A stretch of DNA of 64,000 bases, taken from contig JBFWUW010000032.1 in assembly GCA_050247075.1 (NCBI GenBank), forward strand, positions 7,636 through 71,635, written 5' to 3'. The DNA is from JBFWUW01 sp050247075 (lineage in GTDB: Bacteria; Planctomycetota; Planctomycetia; Pirellulales; JBFWUW01). Each line of letters starts with the position of its first letter. Within the stretch, counting starts at the first letter, position 1. The position numbers and the translations under genes were made by a program. Shown here piece by piece: positions 33,153 to 41,288 of the stretch. The notes below the pieces were generated by a model that saw only the letters and a list, made by a program, of their open reading frames with translations, did not search any database and was not told the DNA's origin.

Positions 33153-34271
33153 ATGAAAATCACCTCCGTCGAAACCTTTCCCGTCCGCATTCCTCTCAAG
33201 GCCGAGCGGCGGATGATTACCGCGCTGGGCCAGCATATTGTCTCCGACTACCTCATCGTCCGCGTTCGCACCGACCAAGGGATTGACGGCGTGGGGGAGG
33301 CCACGGTCATGCCCAACTGGAGCGGCGAGACCTTGTGGGGTGCCCAGGCGATTATCGAAAAGATTTTGGGACCAGCCGTGTTGGAGGGCGACCCCGCGAA
33401 TATCGTCGATATCGACGCCCGCCTGGACCGCCGCTGCCGCCACAACTGGTTTGCCAAGGCGGCCATTGAAATGGCCTGCTGGGACATCGCGGGCAAGGCG
33501 GCCGGCAAGCCGGTGTACGAACTGCTGGGGGGCGCTGTGCGGCCGCTGACCATTCGCAGCCGGTTCAGCATGGGGGCCTACGATGTCGAGCGGGCCCGAC
33601 GCCGGGCGCAAGAGCTGGTCGATGCCGGCTTTACCACCATCAAGGTCAAGGTTGGAGGGCCGGCGGCCGACGACATCGCCCGCGTCCGCGCGGTGCGCGA
33701 GGTGATCGGCCCCAAACTGGCGCTGACTATCGACGCCAACTGCGGTTGGGATGTCGACACGGCCGTGCATTGCGTCAATGAGCTGGAGGACTGCAACATT
33801 TCGCTCAACGAGCAGCCGACGCCCGACGGCGACTACGGCGGGCTGGCCCGCGTTCGCCGCGAGACCAAGCCGCCGGTGATGGCGGACGACATGGTGTTCA
33901 ACCTGTCGCACGCCAAGGAACTGGTCCGCAACGAGGCTTGCGACGTGATCAGCCTGTACCCTGGCAAGAACGGCGGCATCCGCAAGAGCCGCGAGATTGC
34001 CGAGTACGCCGCCGCCAACGGGGTGGCCTGCTCCATCGGCAGCAACCTGGAGTTTGACATTTCCACCGCCGCCATGATGCATCTGATTGTCTCGACCCCC
34101 AACGTGCAGGTCGAGAAGTTCCCCGGCGACGTGCTTGGTCCCGATTATCACGAGTTCTCCATCGCCACCAACCCGATCGAGATCAAAGGCCCGCTGACCA
34201 CCATCACCGACCGCCCTGGCCTGGGCGTGGATGTCGATTGGGCCGTGGTGGAAAAGCACAAGATCGACTGA
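33153..34271 (+). CDS. Enolase-superfamily enzyme, muconate-lactonizing/dipeptide epimerase type
   Basis: The 372-residue protein is a mandelate racemase/muconate-lactonizing-like enzyme. It abstracts an alpha-proton next to a carboxylate using divalent metal held by three acids: Asp in TIDANCGWD, Glu in SLNEQPT and Asp in VMADDMV. The base residues are the KVK motif (TIKVKVGGP) and a distal Lys in YPGKNGGI. The KxK arrangement places it in the MLE/dipeptide-epimerase group rather than the mandelate racemase group. Substrate is unassigned. The ATG at 33153 is preceded by the 14-bp tandem duplication instead of a Shine-Dalgarno. Confidence 0.9.
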   Translation: MKITSVETFPVRIPLKAERRMITALGQHIVSDYLIVRVRTDQGIDGVGEATVMPNWSGETLWGAQAIIEKILGPAVLEGDPANIVDIDARLDRRCRHNWFAKAAIEMACWDIAGKAAGKPVYELLGGAVRPLTIRSRFSMGAYDVERARRRAQELVDAGFTTIKVKVGGPAADDIARVRAVREVIGPKLALTIDANCGWDVDTAVHCVNELEDCNISLNEQPTPDGDYGGLARVRRETKPPVMADDMVFNLSHAKELVRNEACDVISLYPGKNGGIRKSREIAEYAAANGVACSIGSNLEFDISTAAMMHLIVSTPNVQVEKFPGDVLGPDYHEFSIATNPIEIKGPLTTITDRPGLGVDVDWAVVEKHKID

Positions 34272-34281
34272 TCGGCGAGTT

Positions 34282-35265
34282 CTACTCGATGCCGCGCGCC
34301 GCTAGCCAGGCGGGGGAAACGAAGCGGCGGAGAAGTTGCAGCAGCGATTGCCGGGCGGCCAGATTGTCGTCGAGGGACGCCGATTGCGCGGAGTCGGCTG
34401 CGGTCGGGCCGCGCCAACCTAGCCGCAGGTTCCAATCGCAGAGCGTGGCGGCGGCGTTGAAGCGTTCCGCGATTCGCAATGACCAGATCGTGCCGAACTG
34501 GTCGCGAAAATCGAGCCAGGCTGTTTGCCAACGATCGCCCGGCACAACAGGCCGTGGCCGGATCAGCCCTTGTAGTATCACACTCGCCAGCAACATCGCG
34601 ACCGCCAGAGTGGGCCGCCACTCTTGCCAGGTGGGCGTTCCGCCGCTAGCGCCACCTCCCAGGCCCGCCACCAACGGAGCGAACCAGTTACGGATCAACG
34701 GCAGATGTTCGCCCAACAGCAGTATCTGGCCGGCGATCCAGGCCAGGCCGGACAGCGATTGCCGGGTGCCCAGGACATTGATGCCCTCGATGGCCAGCAA
34801 GACCAGCAGGAATGCTTGCCGCGCCCAGTGGAGTTGCAGGGGCAAGTCGGGCCGGTAGACCAACCCTTCCAACGCCGGCCAGGCGACAATCAACCACAGC
34901 GAGGCCACGATCCATTGCCAGGCCCTGTCTTGTGGGCGCTTGGCCCCCAGAACAGCCATGCAGGGGCAAAAAGTCGCCGTCACGGCCAGAAATCGCCAGT
35001 GGCTCAGGCGGGTATCGGCGGGATCGCAGGCCCAGGCGAAATAGGCCTCGCTGCCCGCCACCGACAAAATGGCGGCTAACGTCCAATTCCAACGGGCGAG
35101 CAACGTTGTGCCCGCCAAGGCCCCTCGCGCACGGAGTAAGAACAGGCAACCGGCCGCCCCCAGCGCAATCAACCCGGTGGCGAAAAGGCCACGTCCCAGT
35201 ACGAATTGGCCTTGCACAATCGTTACCAACGGCAACTCCAGACCGCTCTTGGCCGCGGCTTTCAC
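34282..35265 (-). CDS. Polytopic membrane protein, function unknown
   Basis: The 327-residue protein has about 8 hydrophobic stretches, for example LFATGLIALGAAGCLFLL, WRFLAVTATFCPCMAVLG, WIVASLWLIVAWPALEGLV and TLAVAMLLASVILQGLI, then a soluble, Arg-rich C-terminal part of about 80 residues. I recognise no named family; comparable proteins are common in planctomycetes. The start is a GTG at 35265 with weak ribosome-site support. Its stop lies 10 nt from that of the convergent enolase-superfamily gene, and it is divergent from the Cys-rich gene. Confidence 0.7.
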   Translation of the reverse strand: MKAAAKSGLELPLVTIVQGQFVLGRGLFATGLIALGAAGCLFLLRARGALAGTTLLARWNWTLAAILSVAGSEAYFAWACDPADTRLSHWRFLAVTATFCPCMAVLGAKRPQDRAWQWIVASLWLIVAWPALEGLVYRPDLPLQLHWARQAFLLVLLAIEGINVLGTRQSLSGLAWIAGQILLLGEHLPLIRNWFAPLVAGLGGGASGGTPTWQEWRPTLAVAMLLASVILQGLIRPRPVVPGDRWQTAWLDFRDQFGTIWSLRIAERFNAAATLCDWNLRLGWRGPTAADSAQSASLDDNLAARQSLLQLLRRFVSPAWLAARGIE

Positions 35266-35526
35266 CGCCGGGTGGCAAAAAAACGACGCCGAACTTGCCG
35301 ACCAATTCTAGCGGCAAGTGCCGAAAGCTAAAGGGATTGCACGCATCGCAACGAATCCCGGCGACTCTGCCGGTCAGAAAATGTTGGCAAAAAGCAACGG
35401 TTGCGTTTGCTCTACCGCGCTTCGTGGGCAATGTTTCCACAGACAAGAAATGCGACGCGGCAGACCGCCCGCCGCCAAGACTTGAACACGGTACAGAATC
35501 CCCTGGTCTATTGAGGAGTGCATGCC

Positions 35527-36573
35527 ATGAAGTTTTCGCTTCCTTCTTTCGCCCTGCTGCTGTGCAGCGCGGCGTTTGCCCATTCAACCGCTTGGGCCGG
35601 TGGTCCGGGTTGTGCCTCGTGCAATGGTGGCGGCGTCGGTTACGCCCCAGCCTCGCTGCATTGGGGCGTGCCGGCCGATATGAGCTACGGCCAACTCGCG
35701 CCAACCGATTGGAACGCTCCGGCCTCTCGGTCGGGTTGCTGCGGCCGTTCCCAGCGCGACATGTGCGACTGGTGGGCTGGCTACTGCGAAACGCAGCGGG
35801 TGGCTCCTTGCTCGACGGGTGATTGCAACTACGGCAAGTGCGGTTGGGGCCAGGGTTATTGGGGTGCTTCGATCGCCAGCGGCTTTCATCGTGCCGGCCA
35901 TAACTTGGGCCACGGTTGCGGGTCGGGCTGCTGTGCTCCAAAATGCTGTGCTCCGAAGTGTTGTGCTCCCGCCTGCCAGCCCGCTTGCGACGATTGCCGT
36001 GCTCCTGCTTGCGGCAGCGGCTGCTGTGGCGGATCGGGCCTGGGAGGTTTCTTCGGCGGACTGTTTGGCGGCGGCCGATGCTGCTGCAATGCGATTGGCG
36101 GAAGCAGCGGAACGGCCTACTGCGGCGGTTGCTGCCAAGATTCTTGCTGCCCCGCTCCTTGCTGCAACAAAGCCCCTTGCCGTGCCCGGCTAACTTGGAA
36201 TGGCGGTTGCTGCAATCAGGGTGGCTGCCAAGGCGGCGGATACGACCAACTGCCCGCCACGGCCAACGAAGCCGGTGCCGCCAACGACTCGTACTACCAC
36301 GACGCCGGCAAGATTAGTGCTCCCGCCAACCAAGCCGTTCAGGAAGATGATTCCGAATACGCTCCCGCGTTGGAATCGCTCCCTGCTCCCGCCAAGGCTT
36401 CGGAGCCAAGCCGCATCCCCGTGCCAACTCCCGCCCTGCGGCCCGCTCCTGAAGCCAGACTGCCTGGCAAACAGACGGCCCCGCCGGAGGAGATCGAGGA
36501 ATCGGCTCCCGCATTGAACAATGCCAACACGACGCTGGACGACGCCGCCTCCGACGAAAAGGAATCGAACTAA
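35527..36573 (+). CDS. Exported cysteine-rich protein, planctomycete type
   Basis: The 348-residue protein has a signal peptide (MKFSLPSFALLLCSAAFAHS) and about 36 cysteines in the first 230 residues after it. They come in CC pairs within short repeats such as CAPKCCAPKCCAPACQPAC and GSGCCGG-type loops. The remaining third is Cys-free, acidic and Pro/Glu-rich. This arrangement suggests a disulfide-linked cell-envelope protein (inference); planctomycetes are known for protein-rich walls. GAGGAG at 35514-35519 precedes the ATG at 35527. It is monocistronic, with a hairpin 11 nt after the stop. Confidence 0.85.
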   Translation: MKFSLPSFALLLCSAAFAHSTAWAGGPGCASCNGGGVGYAPASLHWGVPADMSYGQLAPTDWNAPASRSGCCGRSQRDMCDWWAGYCETQRVAPCSTGDCNYGKCGWGQGYWGASIASGFHRAGHNLGHGCGSGCCAPKCCAPKCCAPACQPACDDCRAPACGSGCCGGSGLGGFFGGLFGGGRCCCNAIGGSSGTAYCGGCCQDSCCPAPCCNKAPCRARLTWNGGCCNQGGCQGGGYDQLPATANEAGAANDSYYHDAGKISAPANQAVQEDDSEYAPALESLPAPAKASEPSRIPVPTPALRPAPEARLPGKQTAPPEEIEESAPALNNANTTLDDAASDEKESN

Positions 36574-36583
36574 CTCTCTCTCG

Positions 36584-36617
36584 GCGGCCCGGACTTCGTG
36601 CAGGGAGGCCGGGCCGC
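36584..36617 (+). terminator. Stem-loop after the Cys-rich gene
   Basis: gcggcccgg at 36584-36592 pairs perfectly with ccgggccgc at 36609-36617, with a 16-nt loop, 11 nt past the stop codon. No T-run follows (tgaaac), so efficiency as an intrinsic terminator is uncertain. Confidence 0.5.
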
Positions 36618-36721
36618 TGAAACGTCCACCGCGTTATCGGGCTGTAGTCCACGCCAGAGCCGAACGACCAGGCGGTTCCGGCTGACGGCTGCAAATCAAT
36701 CTCGATCAACGCGTCAACATG

Positions 36722-36758
36722 CAACCGGGCGTGACGGTTTCGACCGCACGCCCGGTTG
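36722..36758 (+). terminator. Perfect 12-bp stem-loop with T-rich tail
   Basis: caaccgggcgtg (36722-36733) and cacgcccggttg (36747-36758) are exact inverse complements with a 13-nt loop, followed by tgttgtttg. This is a better intrinsic-terminator candidate than the hairpin at 36584. Confidence 0.5.
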
Positions 36759-37054
36759 TGTTGTTTGAGGGGCTGCTATTCTGGCCGCGGGAAAGCCGAT
36801 CACAAGTAGTGCGGCAACTACCCATGTTCGGAACGATTCGCCACGCTTCCTCATCTCTTTGTGGCTTCGCGCCTTTGCGCGAATACACCCTCGCGATCGA
36901 CGTCCCGTTTTGGTTGGCGGCCATACCTGGTTGCCAATTTTCCTGCCGGGACCGTGCGATAAAAGGGCGTCTGCCGTATAAAGGCAGTCGTGGGCGGCAC
37001 GGGTGAAACCGCCACCTCCATCAGATCGGCGTGTTACGAACGAGGATTCCAAGG

Positions 37055-37738
37055 ATGCCTATCGAAGTTACCTGGCTGGGCCATGCGACCTGGTCGTTGA
37101 GGATTGGCGAGCTGACGGTGCTGATCGATCCATTCCTGGATGGCTCGCCCACCGCGACCGTCAAGGCCGACAAGGTCGCGGCGGATTTCATTCTGGTGTC
37201 GCACGGGCATGAGGACCATGTGGCCGACGCCGCCAAGATCGCCGTGCGAACGGGTGCCACGGTCGTTTCTAATTTTGAAATCTGCCAGTGGCTGGGCAAG
37301 CAAGGGGTGAACAAGACCGAGCCGATGAACCTGGGCGGGTCGATCGCCGCGCCGTTTGGCCGGATCAAATCGACCTTGGCCTGGCATAGTTCGACCATGC
37401 CCGACGGCGCGGCGGGGGGCAACCCGGGCGGCTTCTTGCTGTCGGTAGGGAAGCAAAACCTGTACTTTGCCTGCGACACGGCCCTGTTTAGCGACATGAA
37501 GCTGATCGGCGCGGCGGGGCTGGACCTGGCGGTGCTGCCGATTGGCGACCGCTTCACGATGGGACCGGAAGATGCCGTCAAGGCGGTGGAACTGTTGGAA
37601 CCCAAACAAGTCATCCCCAGCCACTACAACACCTGGCCCCCGATCGTCCAAGACGCCGCCGCCTTCGCCAAGCGCGTCCGCACCGAAACGGCCGCCGTAC
37701 CGATCATCCTGGAACCGGGCGGAACGGTGATGATTTAG
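37055..37738 (+). CDS. Metal-dependent hydrolase, MBL fold (UPF0173 type)
   Basis: The 227-residue protein is a metallo-beta-lactamase-fold hydrolase of the UPF0173 group: EVTWLGHATWSL at the start, the metal motif SHGHEDHV (HxHxDH), then AWHSS, FACDTALF and PSHYNTWPPI, which supply the remaining His/Asp ligands. Such enzymes hydrolyse esters or phosphoesters; the substrate here is unknown. The ATG at 37055 is 9 nt after GAGG; an upstream start at 37031 has no family support. It is cytosolic. Confidence 0.92.
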   Translation: MPIEVTWLGHATWSLRIGELTVLIDPFLDGSPTATVKADKVAADFILVSHGHEDHVADAAKIAVRTGATVVSNFEICQWLGKQGVNKTEPMNLGGSIAAPFGRIKSTLAWHSSTMPDGAAGGNPGGFLLSVGKQNLYFACDTALFSDMKLIGAAGLDLAVLPIGDRFTMGPEDAVKAVELLEPKQVIPSHYNTWPPIVQDAAAFAKRVRTETAAVPIILEPGGTVMI

Positions 37739-37747
37739 CCCGCTTCT

Positions 37748-37853
37748 CTCCCTCTCCCTCTGGGAGAGGGCCGGGGTGAGGGCCAGTTGCGTGGTCGAAT
37801 CTTCACCGTATCGCCCTCTCCCCAACCCTCTCCCGGAGTACCGGGAGAGGGAG
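37748..37853 (+). repeat. CTCCCTCTCCC palindromic repeat, full copy 4
   Basis: Complete two-hairpin copy, borders ctccctctccctctgggaga and ccggagtaccgggagaggga, starting 10 bp after the stop of the MBL hydrolase gene. Confidence 0.85.
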
Positions 37854-37863
37854 TATGCGTGAT

Positions 37864-37975
37864 GATTTAGGAACGACCGAAAAATAACTTCTCCACCAAC
37901 TCCTCTCCCTCTCCGGGAGAGGGCAGGGTGAGGGAAAAGAATACGCCGAAGTTATTTTTCGGTCGTTCCTAAATC
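37864..37975. repeat. 112-bp MITE-like element with perfect 28-bp inverted ends
   Basis: Arm 37864-37891 starts gatttaggaacgaccgaaaa and is exactly inverted at 37948-37975. The inner 56 bp contain a related ctctccctctccgggagagg palindrome. The element ends 7 bp before the stop of the membrane gene at 37982 and forms a near-complete hairpin, so it may also terminate convergent transcripts. Confidence 0.85.
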
Positions 37976-37981
37976 CGTCTG

Positions 37982-38425
37982 CTACGGATCGGATTCGTTC
38001 TGTTGGTCATCGGCCGGCGGCTGGTCCCCCTTTTGTTGCTGGTACCGGGCAATTTCCGCGGCGAGCTGCGCCCGCGTGATCTGGTGTTGGCGCAAGCCGC
38101 GGGCGGCATGCAAGTGGGTTGACAGGGCATCGGCCAAGGCCAAGGCGCAGGCCCACAACACCAGCCCGATCACGCCGAACCAGAAGTAGACGTACAGCGA
38201 AGGGTTCTGGCGGATATCCATGCTTTGCCCCCCGGCCAGCGCCACGCCAATCAGCGCCAACATACCGCTGGCCTGCATGCGGCGGCGGTAGCGGCGGGCG
38301 TGAAACAGCCGGTCGGCGTCGTCCAAGGGCCGGGCGTTGGCCTGGTGCCATTCCCGCTGGTGCCACCACAACAAGCCGGCGGCAATCAGAAACACCGTCA
38401 GCGGCAACAGCAGGCGAGAGACCAT
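37982..38425 (-). CDS. Small membrane protein, function unknown
   Basis: The 147-residue product has three hydrophobic helices (LLPLTVFLIAAGLLWW, ASGMLALIGVALAGG, YFWFGVIGLVLWACALALA) separated by short charged loops. It ends in an Arg/Gln-rich helix (ARGLRQHQITRAQLAAEIAR) and an acidic tail. I do not recognise a family. The ATG at 38425 is chosen directly before the first helix; an ATG at 38452 and the long upstream frame have poor support. It lies downstream of the M28 peptidase gene on the same strand. Confidence 0.6.
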   Translation of the reverse strand: MVSRLLLPLTVFLIAAGLLWWHQREWHQANARPLDDADRLFHARRYRRRMQASGMLALIGVALAGGQSMDIRQNPSLYVYFWFGVIGLVLWACALALADALSTHLHAARGLRQHQITRAQLAAEIARYQQQKGDQPPADDQQNESDP

Positions 38426-38452
38426 GGTGCAAGTTCCGTTTCGGCTGGGCAT

Positions 38453-38483
38453 CTCTCTCTGCCGGAGTACCGGGCGAGGGAGA
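38453..38483. repeat. Half copy of the CTCCCTCTCCC repeat
   Basis: The sequence ctctctctgccggagtaccg followed by ggcgagggag is the second hairpin alone of the repeat family, slightly diverged in its left arm. It lies between the M28 gene and the small membrane gene. Confidence 0.65.
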
Positions 38484-38507
38484 ATGGAAACGCCCACCGC
38501 ATTCGAT

Positions 38508-38532
38508 CGGCGTTGGAAACGCCTCCTACAAA
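38508..38532. repeat. Short GGCGTTGGAAACGCC repeat
   Basis: tcggcgttggaaacgcctcc tacaa is a small palindrome of the same family as units at 5936, 31002 and 41180, ending one base before the M28 stop codon at 38533. Confidence 0.55.
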
Positions 38533-39531
38533 TCACTTGGCTCCGGCGGCTTGGGCTTCCAGCCAGGTCTTGATGACCCAGCCGACCTTGGCCAGGCTCA
38601 AGGCCGAGCATTGGGCCGGCACGTCGCGCTCGGTATGCCAATGGGGATAGTCGAAGTCAATGATGTCGCAGGTCGGTATCTTGGCGATATCGTGCAGGCT
38701 GAGGTGGTCGTCGTTGACCGCATGCCGCGGCCTGGCCACGAAGTCGCTCACGCCCAACTTACGGGCCGTCTTCCAAATGTCGTTCACCAGCGGCCGTGTG
38801 TCGGCCCATTCCACGCTGTTGCGTTCCTGGAAAATCCTCAAATCGGCGTCGGCCACCATGTCTAGCAGCACGCCCCAGCGATACTTATACGCGGGCGGCT
38901 TGAGGACGTACTGCTCGGCAAACCACCGCGAGCCCAAAAAGTACGTGTCTCTGTCGCTGTAGACCAGCTCCTCGCCGTCGAACAGCACAAAGTCCACGCC
39001 GACGGGGCCCTGCATGCCGGGCATGTGCTGGGCCAGTTCCATCATTAGCGCCACGCCGCTAGCGCCGTCGTTGGCACCGATGAATGTCCCCCGCGGGTTG
39101 CGCGGGTCGCGGTCGGGAAAGGGGCGCGTGTCGTAATGCGTACAGAGCAACACGCGGTTGGTCCGCTGGGGATGCCATTGCACGATCAGGTTGGCCATCT
39201 CCACCGCCGCGCCGGTTTGCGGATGCCGCACGCGAAAGGCCTGCCGAGAGACGCTCCCCCCCGCATCGGCAAAATGCCGCTCCAGCAAATCTTGCTGCCT
39301 GGCCATGCCCGGCGTGCCGCTCACCCGCGTTCCCAGATCGCAGATTTCGTTGAGATAGCGATAGGCCTGCGCACCATCGAAGGGGATATCCTCCAGGCGG
39401 TTGCGGGCGTTGCCGGCCTCGGCCTGGTTCTCCAGATCGCCGGACCCCGTGGCCGCCAGCCAGACCAGCGCCGCGGCGCAGCCCGCCACCACCGTCGCCA
39501 GAAAGATCGACTGACCCGACGGTTTGCGCAT
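38533..39531 (-). CDS. M28-family glutaminyl-peptide cyclotransferase-like protein, membrane anchored
   Basis: The 332-residue protein has an N-terminal hydrophobic segment with a lipobox-like VVAGC at about position 18, so it is probably a lipoprotein or a signal-anchored periplasmic enzyme. The catalytic domain has zinc-peptidase motifs HYDTRPF, GANDGASGVALMMELA, FDGEELVYSDRD and FDYPHWHTERD. DGEE, DDHLSL and the Trp-His-Thr motif are closer to glutaminyl cyclases than to broad M28 aminopeptidases. It may therefore cyclise N-terminal Gln of exported proteins, or it may be a plain aminopeptidase. Confidence 0.82.
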   Translation of the reverse strand: MRKPSGQSIFLATVVAGCAAALVWLAATGSGDLENQAEAGNARNRLEDIPFDGAQAYRYLNEICDLGTRVSGTPGMARQQDLLERHFADAGGSVSRQAFRVRHPQTGAAVEMANLIVQWHPQRTNRVLLCTHYDTRPFPDRDPRNPRGTFIGANDGASGVALMMELAQHMPGMQGPVGVDFVLFDGEELVYSDRDTYFLGSRWFAEQYVLKPPAYKYRWGVLLDMVADADLRIFQERNSVEWADTRPLVNDIWKTARKLGVSDFVARPRHAVNDDHLSLHDIAKIPTCDIIDFDYPHWHTERDVPAQCSALSLAKVGWVIKTWLEAQAAGAK

Positions 39532-39659
39532 GCAAAAGGCTCCTGAAGAGAAGTACGCCTTTCATTCTACGGCAACCGGCAAAGAGGTGGAATGCCGATC
39601 GGGGGTGCAGCAGTTGCAGGCAAGGCCAACTGTCGTCGCCGGACACGGCCTTTACCAAC

Positions 39660-41114
39660 TCACCCTTTCTTCACGCCTTGGGCAATTCGGTCGCCGATGT
39701 TTTTGTCGATGCTGCGCCAGTATTCAAAGGCCCGCTGCAAGACCGGTTCCGAGACGCCATTGAGCAGGTGGCCGACGACGTTGGAAACCAATCGGTCGCG
39801 CTGGGCGTCGTCCATGACATCGCGGACCAGCGTGCCCGGCTGGCCATAGTCGTCGTCGTCCTTGCGCAGCGTGTAGGCCGCCCGGATGAATTCGCCGTTG
39901 GCCTCCCACACGGCCGATTCGGGGTAGCGGGCGCTGTCGGCCTGGGGACCGCCCTTGGAGTTGGGGGCGTAGACCGGGTCGGTCACGTTCTCTACCCGCA
40001 TCGCGCCGTCCTTGCTGTAGCTGTGGACCGGACATTGCGGGCGGTTGACCGGAATCTGCTTGTAGTTGACGCCGATCCGATGGCGGTGCGCATCGGCATA
40101 GGCAAACATCCGCCCCAGCAACATTTTGTCGGGGCTGGCGCCGATGCCCGGCACCAGGTTGTTCGGCTCGAAAGCCGCCTGCTCAATCTCCGTATGGAAG
40201 TCGGTGGGATTTCGGTTGAGAGTTAGCCGGCCCACCTCGTGCAACGGGTAGTCGCCGTGCGGCCAGACCTTGGTCAGGTCGAACGGGTTGAAGCGGTAGG
40301 TCTTGGCCTCCTCGTAAGGCATGATCTGCATCTTCAACGTCCAACTGGGGAAGTCGCCTTGCTTGATAGAGTTGAACAGGTCGCGGCGGTGGTAGTCGCC
40401 GTCGGCACCGGCCAGGCGGTCGGCCTCGGCCTGGGGGAGAAAGTCGATCCCCTGGTTGGTTTTGAAGTGGTATTTGACCCAGAAGCGCTCGCCCCCCTTG
40501 TTGACCCACATGTAGGTGTGGCTGGAATAGCCGTTCATGTGCCGCCAGGTCTTGGGGATGCCGCGGTCGCCCATCAACCAGGTGACCTGGTGGGCCGACT
40601 CTGGCGACAACGTCCAAAAGTCCCACTGCATGTCGTGGTCGCGCAGGCCGTTGTCGGCGCGGCGCTTTTGCGAGCGGATAAAATGCTGAAACTTCAGCGG
40701 ATCGCGCAGGAAGAAGACCGGGGTGTTGTTCCCCACCATGTCGTAGTTGCCCTCGCTGGTGTAGAACTTGAGCGCGAAACCGCGCGGGTCGCGCCAGGTG
40801 TCGGGGCTGCCCCGTTCGCCGGCCACCGTGGAAAAGCGGATCAGCGTGTCGGTCTTGGTCCCCGGCTGAAAGACCGCCGCCTTGGTGTAGCGGCTGACAT
40901 CGTGCGTGACTTCAAAGTGCCCGAAAGCGCCCGAACCCTTGGCGTGGGGCTGCCGCTCGGGAATTCGCTCACGGTTGAAATTGGCCATCTGCTCGATGAG
41001 GTAATGGTCGTGCAGCACGATTGGCCCGTCGTTCCCCACGGTGAGCGAATGTTCGTCGCTGGCCACGGGAATGCCGGCATCGGTGGTGGTCGGTTTGCGA
41101 GTATCCTTGGCCAT
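39660..41114 (-). CDS. katA: Heme catalase
   Basis: The 484-residue monofunctional catalase disproportionates hydrogen peroxide. The distal-side His lies in GAFGHFEVTHDVS, the Asn in EGNYDMVGNNTPVFF, and the proximal Tyr heme ligand in RMFAYADAHRHRIG. Length and motifs fit the clade III small-subunit type. GGAG precedes the ATG at 41114 by 9 nt; a longer frame starting at 41207 would read through a short repeat and is rejected. No peroxide regulator is next to it. It has no signal peptide, so a cytoplasmic location is expected. Confidence 0.96.
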   Translation of the reverse strand: MAKDTRKPTTTDAGIPVASDEHSLTVGNDGPIVLHDHYLIEQMANFNRERIPERQPHAKGSGAFGHFEVTHDVSRYTKAAVFQPGTKTDTLIRFSTVAGERGSPDTWRDPRGFALKFYTSEGNYDMVGNNTPVFFLRDPLKFQHFIRSQKRRADNGLRDHDMQWDFWTLSPESAHQVTWLMGDRGIPKTWRHMNGYSSHTYMWVNKGGERFWVKYHFKTNQGIDFLPQAEADRLAGADGDYHRRDLFNSIKQGDFPSWTLKMQIMPYEEAKTYRFNPFDLTKVWPHGDYPLHEVGRLTLNRNPTDFHTEIEQAAFEPNNLVPGIGASPDKMLLGRMFAYADAHRHRIGVNYKQIPVNRPQCPVHSYSKDGAMRVENVTDPVYAPNSKGGPQADSARYPESAVWEANGEFIRAAYTLRKDDDDYGQPGTLVRDVMDDAQRDRLVSNVVGHLLNGVSEPVLQRAFEYWRSIDKNIGDRIAQGVKKG

Positions 41115-41179
41115 GATGATGTCTCCGTGAGGTTGAGTAGCGATATGAGGTTGGCTGTTCTTGACCGCGGCAAGATGCC

Positions 41180-41252
41180 GGTAGGAGGCGATTCCATCGC
41201 CGACCAAACCGCGCGGTCGCGCGGAAATCGGCGATGAAATCGCCTCCTACAA
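41180..41252. repeat. Inverted pair of GGCGAT-GAATCGCC units
   Basis: gtaggaggcgattccatcgc cgacc at 41180-41204 and ggcgatgaaatcgcctccta c at about 41230-41252 are inverted relative to each other across 26 bp. This lies in the catalase upstream region and could form a hairpin near the promoter. Confidence 0.65.
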
Positions 41253-41288
41253 TGGGGAACGGCGATAAAACCACCCTCGTGCGGCATT

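Larger units (their letters stand above)
36574..37054. other. Intergenic region with two stem-loops
   Basis: No gene is supported in 480 bp. Two hairpins (36584-36617 and 36722-36758) lie in the first half. The rest shows no repeat family or promoter I can identify; the MBL gene starts at 37055. Confidence 0.55.
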
